DNA of 64,000 nt, from NCBI GenBank assembly GCA_026874595.1, contig CM049316.1:11274839-11338838 (forward strand), read 5' to 3'. Position 1 is the stretch's first letter. Every line of letters begins with the position of its first letter. The DNA comes from Sipunculus nudus. Taxonomy: Eukaryota > Annelida > Sipuncula > Golfingiida > Sipunculidae. The position numbers were made by a program, and so were the translations under genes. The notes beneath the pieces were generated by a model that saw only the letters and a program-made list of their open reading frames with translations, did not search any database and was not told where the DNA came from. Of this stretch, positions 1 through 10,684 are shown piece by piece.

Positions 1-178
1 AGCCTTGTTCTTACATGAATCATTTTTTTTGGTGGTCCTTGTGTTTTTTAAAGACACAAGTCCGTAGGCGCTGATCTAAGAGGTCTGATAAATCTGACAT
101 TACAAAACAATACACATTTTTCTGTTTCTCATTTATCACCTGGAAATTCATAAATACATAAATATAAATACATATCAC

Positions 179-225
<47 letters not shown>

Positions 226-1284
226 GGAGGGGGAGAGATAGAGAATAATATCATGCAGGACAGACCTAAGCCCAGTAATATATTCTTTCAAAAGAAGTTG
301 TTAAGAAGCCTTTCATATATTGACGAATGAACCGTTATATTTACACCGTCACGGCAATTGCAAGCCGCAGCATCTTATAATGCACTAGTTTACCCGATGC
401 TCCATGCCTGTTGTAAGCGCCATTCGTGAAATTTGGCATCATGGTCCCTGGGCGGCATTCATCACTCGTATGATCTAATTTATGGCTAGGCTGATATAGG
501 ACCATAATAGACTCAAAAGTAATTATGACAAAACGCTAATGCTCGCACGGCTCTGCGATTCCCCATCCTCTTTGTAGAATACGGTTACTGGACGAAAGCA
601 TGTGTACAACAATTAAACCTTTACAGAGCGTACATCGCAAATTCAGAATTTTTTTTATTAAGTCTCAGTCTGATTTGTGAAACATTGTGTCCCACCCTTT
701 AGTCCCCTACCCATTTTAACATAGACAAACGGGTATTTGGTTAGATCTGACAGTGGTAAGCGTTGTAAACAACGATTGCGCATTTTCTATGCATGTATGG
801 TCGTGATTTATGCGGATTCGTTATTTACCAATTAAGATGATGTTCAGGTAAATGTTCAACGTATTATTAAAGATATAGGTTACTTCCTAGGGTTAAATTT
901 CCGAGTTTATTTTCTCATTTCGCTGTTAATACATGGCGTAAGCCGCCATATATATGCCGAAAATAACATAAATAAAATATAAAAATAATTACACTTAGAA
1001 CCTTCTGTAATGTCGCTCGCTGCGAAGAAAACGTCCCCTTAAATAGTTAAACAAAACATGAAACATCCAACATTCACAGTATAAACTAAGAGAAAATGTC
1101 ATATCAGCGAGAAGTGAACACGTGACACGCCATCCATAAAGTGCCGTGTGCACAACCTACTTTAGGTTCCTATATATCAAATGATGACCATTAAGACTCA
1201 CAGTTGCATCATTGTAATCGAGAGTCCATTACACGCATAAAAAAACGCCAAGGTTTCATATTTCTGTTATTTAAATAGGAATAG
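1..1284. other. intergenic DNA, no gene seen
   Basis: AT-rich spacer in all six frames with no domain-bearing reading frame. The only structure is the (TA)n and purine tract near 182-245. Confidence 0.7.
182..245. repeat. (TA)n microsatellite followed by a GA-rich purine tract
   Basis: About 32 bp of uninterrupted TA dinucleotides run directly into a purine-only stretch of GAGAGAGGGAGGGGG type. Seen directly. Confidence 0.95.
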
Positions 1285-1523
1285 AGCACAGGGCTCAAAG
1301 AAGGGAGATCATGAGTTCGAATCTCAGCTATTGAGCGGTCAGATTTGTCACGATCGGCCCCCATCCTGGTTGAGCGCTCTGCAGCTTTAATAGGGAGACT
1401 GTACCCCACAATCATGTTTCATTCATGTTCCAGTCACGTGTTTCAGCCCTGTCATGAAGATGTACATATCACCAAGTTAAGCTAGCATTAAAGAAAGAAG
1501 TAGGCGGTAACCTCCACACTCAG
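1285..1523 (+). repeat. tRNA-derived SINE-like repeat, copy 1
   Basis: The sequence GAGTTCGAATCTC at about 1314-1326 resembles a pol III B box. The following body, including TCGGCCCCCATCC and TTGAGCGCTCTGCA, is clearly homologous to the reverse complement of 60862-61078. Similarity appears to continue to a GCGGTAACCT-type tail in both copies. Two independent copies with a B-box-like head support a SINE, but the family name is not known to me. The copy is followed by an A-rich stretch and a long (AT)n tract. Confidence 0.6.
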
Positions 1524-1528
1524 AAAAA

Positions 1529-1530
<2 letters not shown>

Positions 1531-1574
<44 letters not shown>
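1531..1574. repeat. (AT)n microsatellite
   Basis: About 44 bp of alternating A and T immediately after the SINE-like repeat and its A-rich end. It may have grown from the retroposon tail. Confidence 0.95.
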
Positions 1575-1578
<4 letters not shown>

Positions 1579-3599
1579 ATTCTGACATTTTTATCGTTTA
1601 TTTAAATTGTTACTACTCTCTGTTTTATAAAGTATGTAGACCATGTTTTTTTTATTATTACGAGGGCTTATATGCAGTTTAATTATAAGGTGTAATTATC
1701 GCCTAAATATGGTCATAGTTTAAGCAAATGAATTTAGTAATTTGACGAATATATAAACATCACAATATTACTCGTAACATTTTAACTATGTACCAATCTT
1801 GACAGATCACATCTCCCTGCTTTAAATAATTCCAATCTGAATCTGTTGCGCCCCTTTGTATGACGATCCTTCCAAAGACACGCCCATCTGAGCACTACAC
1901 ACGGCTTACCTCCTTTGATTTCATGGTGGGAGTGCACATGCGCAGGATTTCCCTTTAATCCTCATCGCGTGCTTGTACCATGGACCTTTCATCTATGGGC
2001 TTCATTAAAGAAATGAAAGCCACGATAAGTTTTCATAAGATCATCCGGAATTCATACAGACAACAAAAACCAAGGCCCTCGTGATCATAAGACGGCAGAA
2101 ATTACTACGTGACTGATCACAAGGCACGGCCCACACTTTGCGTGATGTGCCTCATCAGGGTCTTTTTTGAACTGCATAAATATTCTGAATCTCAAGCTGT
2201 GTTATTTTGCACCGGAACTGTTTGCGAGTTGAAGATATTTTTGGATGTACTTAAATATTTCGTAAAAATAAAACTTAGAAAATAATTTTTTTGTTTGGTG
2301 TCCTTGTTGAATGTGTTTGGACTATCTTGGCGGGTCCCCCTCATGTTATAAACACGTATATATAAAGAACGCGAACAGCCTATGTGGTGGTGGGATCGGC
2401 TTTTTCTTGTCTATTTTTTTTAATGTTTACGGGATTATCTATAGTTAATAGACGTCAGATATCGGAATAGGCCCCTTTAATTTTGTTTCTATTTGCTGCA
2501 GTGCATCCATCACCAATAAATGTCCTGCTTTTTACCAGAGCCTTTATATAAACCGTGAAGCACGAAGTGAATATCGGTTAATATAGGTTAAGCTGCTGAG
2601 ATATTTTCTATATTCTCCCTGAAGATCTCCTTCGTTTTAACTGCTGCTTTGTTTAGCATTTCATTGGTCTCCACACCAGGGTTTGCATGCACAGGGTGAA
2701 GAATCAGACCAATGAGACATGGGTGTCGCGTATTTAAAACTTGGGAGTTGTGGGCACAGTGCAATACCACGCTCCCATCCGTCTGATTACAATTGTTTGC
2801 CAACACCGCAGTTGTGACCGTTTCTCAGCCGTGGGATGGTGAATTACCTAAGACATTGCATGTTTATTCATTATGCATAGTTACATCGGCTGAACAAGCC
2901 CGGTTGTACCTCATATTGACTTTTTATTTATACCTATTTACTTGTATTTTTAAACAGCCAAGGTACAGCTGTTGTGCCATCTGAACTTTTGGTTCATCTA
3001 TTCTCCTTTAAGACGGTATGCATATTTAACACTGATAGCTATTTCCGATGTATAATTGTTTCATTCAATAATTATTCATTTTTACTTAGAGCACAATACG
3101 TACAAATACAAAAAAAATCCCAGTAATTTATGCACTGATAAACTTAAACCCTTTCGACTGTTTGGATATGCGGCTTCACGTACATTGCCTCATTCGTGTG
3201 GATAAAATATAGTGAGACATAACTACTTTAATATATCCTATACCTTAATTCAAAAATCCTTTCCTAGACATTAAATGACACCATCACTTTCATGTTCTGA
3301 AGAAGTTACCTAAACATCAGCGCCAATTCATGTTTGTGTGCATCTACCTGTATTTGTTATCTTTTTTAAATGTGTCAGATTTCATGGATTCCGTGAGAGA
3401 AAGGGGGCCTCTGGTGCATATTTATCTGTAATTTAACCCGTCAAAACATGTTGCTTTCCTTGAGAGTCATTTGTAATATCATCTTTTTAAAGGACAGACA
3501 AAAAGACACGACCATAAGTTTTAAAAAAATATAGTAAAATCAATAGAAACACGCATGAAAAAAAGAAAAAGAGAACCTTTGCAGTAGCTTATATAAGGA
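1575..3599. other. intergenic DNA, no gene seen
   Basis: Only short random reading frames with no recognisable domain, no convincing splice-bounded exon and no obvious tandem repeat. Confidence 0.65.
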
Positions 3600-3872
3600 C
3601 CGCATTACTTAACTGACCTGTTTTTACAGGTGAGTTGTTCATAAAACAGTGACTGCTCACATACAAGCTGCATGGAAGTAGGACAAGTCAAGGAAAGCAC
3701 AGATAAAAAAAATTCCGAAGCGTGGGTTAATGTTTTGGGTGGATAGACTGTGTACATGACACATATTAGGCAAAGAAGCATATTTTGTGAATTTTTGTGG
3801 GGGCGCCAGACGGACGGACGCCACATCGTCATGGCATAAGCTCATCGAGCCTATGGGCGGTTCAGCTTGAAT
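3600..3872 (+). mobile_element. Helentron-like terminal remnant with end hairpin
   Basis: GGGGGCGCCAGACGGACGGACG at 3800-3821 is followed by an imperfect hairpin at 3838-3868, with AAGCTCATCGAGCC facing GGGCGGTTCAGCTT. This order of (GACG)n-type repeat then AGCT-bounded hairpin matches the ends at 44085-44159 and, inverted, at 25519-25600. Non-autonomous Helentron-type elements are known to end in a short hairpin. The left boundary is a guess from similarity in style of the preceding 200 bp. Confidence 0.4.
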
Positions 3873-4292
3873 GGGGAGATATCTACAGAACCTTAGAAAT
3901 TCGCTCCAATGTCTTAACGACAGGTTATGACCTATGGATTTATCCTAGCCCCGTAATAATAACAAGAAACCTTAAACACAGAAGGATTAATAATGACATT
4001 TACATGGGTCATGGATCTGTCTTTTAAAAGGCAAGGATAAGACCAGTGTCCTGACAGCCATGACAACCAGTGCCAAACCCTTCTCGTGAATATGACACGT
4101 CTCTGGTAGCCCCCATGACCGCCAAGCGAGAGGTCACTAGGGTCTACTTGCTAGAAATAACGACCAGTACGTACGTTTTCTTTATCAGAAATTTGATGCT
4201 AAGTACATTATAACTCTGAACTCATACTCTTGCTGACTACTGATCAAATTATCACTCTCATACGTAATGATTTGAATACCGAATGGTATAAT

Positions 4293-4295
<3 letters not shown>

Positions 4296-4327
<32 letters not shown>
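4296..4327 (+). repeat. poly(A) tract, 32 bp
   Basis: 32 consecutive A residues. This could be the tail of a retroposed copy, but the preceding sequence shows no recognisable SINE, LINE or processed gene. Confidence 0.9.
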
Positions 4328-4328
<1 letters not shown>

Positions 4329-4569
4329 ATACTGACACCCTGCAAATCGTTATAAGATTATCCGTTATCTTGAAATCACTGTTATTGATGCTGTCAATGT
4401 CGGATAAATTCATTCACTAGAAGACGAAAGAAAGCCAGGAGCGGTAATTTAAATTAAATGGCAGGCTGTTTCTTCACAAAAATACCGACATTTCTACAAA
4501 TATACCGGCCTTTGCACACATATACCGACATATTATCGATAATCAGGTGTGATAATGGACATTAACATT

Positions 4570-4760
4570 ACTTGGCCGTTGCGACCCGGGTTCGAGCTTG
4601 GATATAAGAGTGGGTTTTAGCTGCCAGTCCAAGGTCGGTGTTTTTCTCCCGGGGTCTCCCGTGGTTCCTCGACCTCCAAACATTACCAAACGCCATCATC
4701 GAGCCATCGAGAGTGCCTCACATTTGTTATTATTATTAGCTGTACAATCAAAGTTTATTT
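4570..4760 (+). repeat. tRNA-derived SINE, second family, copy A
   Basis: CCCGGGTTCGAGC at 4585-4597 matches a tRNA B box. The 3' body around 4660-4700 carries GTGGTTCCTCGACC followed by ACCAAACGCCA. This aligns with the body of the repeat at 22580-22735, where TTTCCTCAACC is followed by ACCGAACGCCA. A tRNA-type head plus a shared conserved body is the classical SINE layout. The tail runs into TTATTATTATTAGC. Confidence 0.6.
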
Positions 4761-4876
4761 ATCTATAACAATTAGTTGACCTCAAGGCGATGACTCGTAT
4801 TTCCAGTAATCTTTGTAACTGGCAATGATTACCTCCACTCCGCCGGGCTGGACCTATAGTGTCCGTGTATGCCAGT

Positions 4877-4924
4877 CAGGGGTGTGTATACAACCCCCTC
4901 ATTGTGTATCTGGATCCACCCCTG
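4877..4924. mobile_element. minimal hAT-like MITE remnant
   Basis: The 48-bp segment begins CAGGGGTG and ends GGATCCACCCCTG, and TGTATA / TGTAT words face each other inside. The ends match the CAGGGGYGGATCC termini of the larger MITEs at 25202 and 56881. Flanks resemble an imperfect target duplication. It is very short, so chance is not excluded. Confidence 0.3.
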
Positions 4925-5839
4925 CGCCCGTTGCAAACTGGAACCTTCCTTTCTCAAAAGGACAATGCATGACATATTGACAAATTGAGATCCAACCAAA
5001 GTGAACTGTTGTTTGAGCCAAGTCCGTCTGGATAGAAAGAACTGTCAACACGTATGTTTCCACGCAGCCCTGGGATTTCTTTGTGTCAGCTTCCATTAAG
5101 CCGCGGGTTCATCTCGCCTGAAAGGGCTAATGTGGGCACTTACCGTGATCAAACGGAAATTATGTACAGCATATCGAAGTAATCAACAGAGCTGGACACA
5201 TTGAACCAAATATAAAAGGTAATCTTGTTCTTTTGATGGTAGGGCATGGTAATCTTCAACACTGGAAATTTTGTAGAATAAATACAGAATTTTTTTTTTA
5301 TTTATAGATTTGGCAAAATTGACATTTCACTTAAATTTGTAATACCAAGGTCAATGCGTGTATATTAAAACTGAAAATATATAAGGGACACACTATCGGG
5401 GCTAATCGGAATTCCAACTAGAATTACTATAAATAGATTCAAACGTTTCGGACAAATAAACATCATACGCTCCAGTTCTCATGTATAAATAAAATGTACT
5501 AGTTTTACAGTCCTCTGAACCATGTATTTGGGTCATAACTTCGGCTGGTGTTTGTGCTTTATACGATATCAATTCTAAGACTGCTTTTTTTAATGATGGA
5601 TTCGGGGGTATAGAATTGAGACAATTTTGTTGATATATATAACAATCCATAACATTTTGGAGGTTATCTGGATCACCATAATATGTTTTTATTTTTAAAA
5701 AATATCAATATTCTTTTGCTTTAGTCCATATTTCGTTTTCCCGATCGAACGGAACATCCGTTTATAGGTTTGGGGCGACATGGTTCTGGAGTTTACCTGT
5801 GCCGGAATTGTTGAACAGTAATTGACCCTATTTATACAA
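4925..5839. other. intergenic DNA, no gene seen
   Basis: No domain-bearing frame. The right part may be eroded internal sequence of the Ty3/gypsy fossil next to it, but no diagnostic motif is visible before about 5840. Confidence 0.5.
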
Positions 5840-7163
5840 CAAAGTTTTATCTTGATCAAGATAGCTCCAGACTTTTCTGTACCTTTTAAAATAGCTGTAG
5901 ATGCTAGTGATACTGCTGCTGGTGCTGTGTTGTAACAAAAAGGCAATGATGGCATAGATCATCCAATAAGTTATTTTTCAAGAAAGTTTAATGCAAACCA
6001 GAAAAACTACTCCACTATTGAAAAAGAATGTTTGGCTTTGATTTTGGCATTGCAACATTTTGAAGTTTATGTTACTTTATCAGTCAAGCCTAACATTGTC
6101 TTCAGTGATCACAATCCCCTCACGTTCATTAACAAGTTGAAGTGTAAAAATCAAAGATTTTTTATCGAGATGTTTATGAAATGTTGTAAACAAGAATTTT
6201 ATGTAATGTTGTAAATAAGATGATTTTTTAGATGTTGTAAAAATTGAGTAATTGTGATCGCAAAAAGAGAGTTTTTTGAGAAAACTTTATTTTTTTCTTA
6301 CGGGAGTGGGAGTGTTGGAGATGTCTCTTTTATTGTATGCAGCAGTCTTACATATGTATACGTGCGGCGCTAGCGTTGTCCGTTGCTATGGCGGCATAGC
6401 TCGGTCCACGCGTGGGGTCTGACGTGTAAACACGGCGGTCATGCTAGTCTTGGGCTTTCTCGCCTGGCCGAGCCGGGCCGGCCCACGTGTGAACCCTGAT
6501 ATGTTGAAACACAGCGTTCGTTGTTCTATATGTTTCCTGTAACGTGTGCATTATAAGGTTCTTTGGGTTGTTCTGGAAATGATAAGTTCTCGGCTTGAGG
6601 TGAAATGTTATAAATAAGGGGCTGTGTTTCAGAGCCGGGAGAGAGGAGAGAAATATTCCAGCGGACACAGAAGAGTGTAAGTCAGTTTGTGGACATTTTC
6701 CGATAAGTGCGGCAGTTATAGATTTTCTTTGAATTTGAAACGGATTTTAATTAGTCTTCAGTGTGCCGTTGGGATCACTATCAGAACTTTACTTTTTGAT
6801 TACAACAAATTGGTCTGTTATTCTCTGTGAAGATTAATGTGAACTGTTCATCTGGATTATATGCTTTAAAGGACTTTTTGTCGCTGTGACAGTGGTGGTA
6901 TCCAGGTACTGTACACTTTATTTATATACTTGTATTAATTAACTGTTGTACTGTTGTTTTACTGTGTAGTTGTAGTGATTTAGTGTTAGGATTGTTTTAA
7001 GAATAAATTATAATTATTTGTTAACAAAAAAAAAACTGACTTCTTTATTCATTCCCCTAGACATTTCACGCTGCATAGTGTTACAGAATCTGATTTTTTA
7101 TCTCCATTGCCAAATGTATGTTCGTCACGACTACGTTATCTGTTGATATAAGGTTCCGTTACA
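5840..7163 (+). mobile_element. Ty3/gypsy LTR retrotransposon fossil: RNase H remnant plus 3' LTR
   Basis: Translation of about 5860-6165 shows a Ty3/gypsy RNase H domain, with hallmarks DASDTAAGAVL, ISYFSRKFNANQKNYST, IEKECLALILALQHF and FSDHNPLTFI. A purine-rich tract at 6301-6313 precedes TGTTGGAGATG at 6314. This is read as the start of the 3' LTR, which ends near 7163 in CGTTACA and contains an AATAAA polyadenylation-type signal. No gag, protease or intact reverse transcriptase is visible and integrase is missing, so the element is 5'-truncated, internally deleted and broken several times. A diverged solo LTR of the same family lies at 32867-33521. An exact copy of LTR positions 6591-6981 lies at 9296-9686. 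Confidence 0.8.
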
Positions 7164-8660
7164 GCATAAACTCAGAATGAGCAAACCTCTCTAGATCAAA
7201 CTTCCAAAAAAAACAGTGAAATCACTTATTCCTGTGGGCCACTGTTCCGTTTGTCGCACCTTTTTAAACAAGTTATCTGTTCATCATACGTCAGATATTT
7301 CTTTGCAACTAACGACCCCACCCCCTTCTCATAATGTCACTGTCTCATAAAGATGGCGTTCATTAAACATGAAGCAGTCCGTGTTTATATGAAACAATTC
7401 TTTGGAGGCATTCATTGACAAAGGGTTTGTGCTGTCTCTGTTTTCAGGGACCAGCCCTCTCCCTGTCCGTGTTTTCCCCGCCGGACTGAACGCGGTCATA
7501 CATAGTATCATCCCACAACTTTGGCGTAGATAATGCCAGATTTCCCTATTCGTTGGTTTATAAGGGTGGTTGACAAGCCGTCGGTCGTACAGGTAATTAC
7601 AACAGATTGCTCGGGCGGATACTCTAGCCCAAAGGTCAACTAGGCACGAATGTTGTTTAAAGGTGGGTGATGTAATCACGGCAGATGTCTACCTCGAGGT
7701 TTATTGTGCCCTCGAAGAATAACATTTCATTTTGTAATCGTTTCACTTGAGTTGTTGTTAAATATTCAATAGTAAACCTATGAATATCTAGGGTTTTCGA
7801 TGTAATTTTGATAGTAGGGACCACTGGTTTTAGACTGCTTTTCCTCCAAAAACTTTTACTGCCTTTTTTCTCAAGCCAACCATGATAATTGCTCAAATAT
7901 TATGGCTGGACAGAAACCTATAGGAACCAATCATAGTAACAGCAATTTAGTGTGTATATTAATTTAAAAATCCAATTTGGAACACCATTGATGGTAATTC
8001 TGTTTTCTTCAACATCTCGATAGGCCGCATCTAGACCTCGAATTGGTATGGTCAAAGATTGTTTTAATTATCCAATGTTAAATTTTTATATTTTTATATG
8101 CAAAGGATTCAAGTCCTTGATGAAAACGCTGTTTCTACAATATCTCATGAGCAAACCTTAAGATCAATGTTTTTAAACATTTCTGGGATCGAGATGGATT
8201 TGCTTCCACACCATCTTTTTCATAAAAAAAAAATGAAAAAATACCAGTTTGGCTCGAAATTTACGAAAACGGGTAAAGGTATCCGACCTGAAGGTTAAGG
8301 TTAAATTGCATGGCACCTTTTAGTTCAATTCCTACACCAGAATGTTAAAAAAATATTTAACACAAGCGATCGAAATATTTTAAGTGTTTGTGTACACGGT
8401 GGATATTAAACCATAAAGTAACCTGGCACAATCATAAAGCTTCGTTACATTTTGTTGAAAATATATAGTCATTTTATTTTTAACTTAACATTTACCTACA
8501 CATTTTACATGCAATATGCCTACGACTTGGGATGCCTATCTTATCGATTTCATCCCAGGCCTTGGCGCCTTTGACCTCAGTGTATTTAAGGGTCTGACAA
8601 AGAGGTACCGGGTGATGTAACTCGTATTTACCGAGCCGCGATACGAACAATAAACATTTA
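7164..8660. other. intergenic DNA, no gene seen
   Basis: The longest frame, a 116-residue minus-strand ORF at 7329-7679, has no recognisable domain or splice context. Nothing else is supported. Confidence 0.6.
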
Positions 8661-8967
8661 AGGCAAAAAAAAATTATTTGTATGGTTCTCAGGCACCGTC
8701 CGCGTCAGGTTTAACTCCCCGTATCAAACATTATTATTTTGATTTTTATCTTTCAAGAAGATAAAATAATACAATTTTGATATGATTTCCTTTTTATGTA
8801 GTGCCTTTACCTATTTAGCAAAATAACTGTTATTTTCATGCTTTTCCCTGATCATATGACATTTTTACGAAACAGACAAAAAAAGGTAAAAAATAAAAAT
8901 ACCGCCCGCCTGCAGTGATTTCTGAGAAAAAGTGCCTGAGAACCATACCTTTTTTATTTTTTGGGCC
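8661..8967. mobile_element. MITE with ~35-40 bp imperfect terminal inverted repeats
   Basis: TATGGTTCTCAGGCAC at 8681-8696 is a perfect 16-bp inverted match to GTGCCTGAGAACCATA at 8932-8947. Outward of these cores both arms run through A/T-rich spacers to TTAAGGC on the left and GCCTAAG on the right. The ~307-bp element has no coding capacity. Its flanks suggest a TTAA or TAA target, but the superfamily is unassigned. The right ~50 bp of the element is included in the neighbouring tandem duplication. Confidence 0.6.
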
Positions 8968-9295
8968 TAAGCGTTGTTTTGGATGCAAAGTAACTGATCA
9001 CGATTGATAACATGCGTGGGATGTTGATAATCGCCATTATTATCTTCAAGGGATTCATGTTTCGCCCAAGTGTTTTTACTCTCCAGGAATTTAGCTTATG
9101 CAGCAAGCATAATACAACTACCAGAAAAGTACACTATAATTCGAGTCAGTTCTTTCTCTGGCAAATGACTTTAAAAACTTGTAATGACGGGGATGTCATA
9201 ACTGCTAAATTTCAATAAGACTCTAATTATGTGTGTTCCGTCATAAAAACGTGCTGATATCATGTAATGAATAAAAAGCAGACTGAACAGCTGAA
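8914..9295. repeat. tandem duplication, first copy of 382-bp unit
   Basis: These 382 bp appear identical, by reading both stretches side by side, to 9679-10060 (offset 765 bp). The unit begins inside the right end of the MITE at 8661-8967. The 68-residue open frame it carries (9012-9218) is repeated identically but shows no domain and is not called a gene. Confidence 0.95.
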
Positions 9296-9686
9296 CGGCT
9301 TGAGGTGAAATGTTATAAATAAGGGGCTGTGTTTCAGAGCCGGGAGAGAGGAGAGAAATATTCCAGCGGACACAGAAGAGTGTAAGTCAGTTTGTGGACA
9401 TTTTCCGATAAGTGCGGCAGTTATAGATTTTCTTTGAATTTGAAACGGATTTTAATTAGTCTTCAGTGTGCCGTTGGGATCACTATCAGAACTTTACTTT
9501 TTGATTACAACAAATTGGTCTGTTATTCTCTGTGAAGATTAATGTGAACTGTTCATCTGGATTATATGCTTTAAAGGACTTTTTGTCGCTGTGACAGTGG
9601 TGGTATCCAGGTACTGTACACTTTATTTATATACTTGTATTAATTAACTGTTGTACTGTTGTTTTACTGTGTAGTTGTAGTGATTT
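9296..9686 (+). mobile_element. exact 391-bp copy of an internal LTR segment (Ty3/gypsy fossil)
   Basis: The segment is base-for-base the same as 6591-6981 inside the LTR 2.7 kb upstream. It lacks both LTR ends, so it did not arrive by ordinary retrotransposition. It sits exactly between the two copies of the 382-bp unit and shares the 8-bp word AGTGATTT with the start of the second copy. Confidence 0.95.
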
Positions 9687-10060
9687 CTGAGAAAAAGTGC
9701 CTGAGAACCATACCTTTTTTATTTTTTGGGCCTAAGCGTTGTTTTGGATGCAAAGTAACTGATCACGATTGATAACATGCGTGGGATGTTGATAATCGCC
9801 ATTATTATCTTCAAGGGATTCATGTTTCGCCCAAGTGTTTTTACTCTCCAGGAATTTAGCTTATGCAGCAAGCATAATACAACTACCAGAAAAGTACACT
9901 ATAATTCGAGTCAGTTCTTTCTCTGGCAAATGACTTTAAAAACTTGTAATGACGGGGATGTCATAACTGCTAAATTTCAATAAGACTCTAATTATGTGTG
10001 TTCCGTCATAAAAACGTGCTGATATCATGTAATGAATAAAAAGCAGACTGAACAGCTGAA
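9679..10060. repeat. tandem duplication, second copy of 382-bp unit
   Basis: Identical partner of 8914-9295. Its first 8 bp (AGTGATTT) overlap the end of the inserted LTR segment, giving a microhomology junction. Beyond 10060 the sequence diverges from 9296 onward. Confidence 0.95.
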
Positions 10061-10512
10061 TCATCTATGGTGATGGTCTTTCTATTGGTTGTGCTTGTTT
10101 GGATTGGGGTGGGGTGGAAAAGTTTGCGTTCGATGAGAACTAGTTTTAGTCTACTCGCATCTCTCTTTGCACTTTTTGTCTTTGTGTTTGAAGGCAATGG
10201 TTAACGTTTCCTTTGCGACTCTCGTAGGCCCATTTCGTTGGAAAGATCCATCCCTAGTATCTCTTTTCAGTGACTGCTGTAATTATTTTTGCGTTTTCTA
10301 ATCCGTATAACAAATTGTTCATTGTCCATAGCGAGGGACAGGCCAGGGGGCTCGGGGTCCCGGTCTATATCTGTATATCGAAGGATTCCGGATCATTTTG
10401 AGTTTCACATCTAAACACGGTATGTAGTAACACTTGCTACACGCCTCACACAGTGGGTGTACACTGCACCCGATCTAAATCCTCTTCCGTTACCCGCGGC
10501 TTTGTATATTAA

Positions 10513-10680
10513 GACCTTCCAAGTTTCACCACCAGGGCTGGCACATGGCAAAACATTGTAATTAAACCTATGAGAGCCCGGTACCTTAATTTGCATCGAA
10601 CTCCAAGAATAAACACGTGACCTCGCATTCCTAGGTCTGATCTTTGTCCTTCAGTGTGCCAGCCCTGGTCTTGGAAACCC
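10513..10680. mobile_element. piggyBac-like MITE flanked by TTAA
   Basis: A perfect 15-bp inverted repeat, ACCAGGGCTGGCACA at 10531-10545 and TGTGCCAGCCCTGGT at 10655-10669, sits inside outer arms CTTCCAAG and CTTGGAAA. The element is bounded on both sides by TTAA (10509-10512 and 10681-10684), the target duplicated by piggyBac transposons. The right end inverted begins GGG after TTAA. No coding capacity in 168 bp. Superfamily assignment is inference. Confidence 0.5.
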
Positions 10681-10684
10681 TTAA

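Noticed and set aside
7329-7679. 116-residue minus-strand ORF
   Set aside because: No recognisable motif, low-complexity-free but domainless, and no flanking splice signals or second copy.
9012-9983. Two identical 68-residue open frames
   Set aside because: They are identical only because the segment is duplicated. The frame has no domain, splice context or codon character, and both lie beside transposon sequence.
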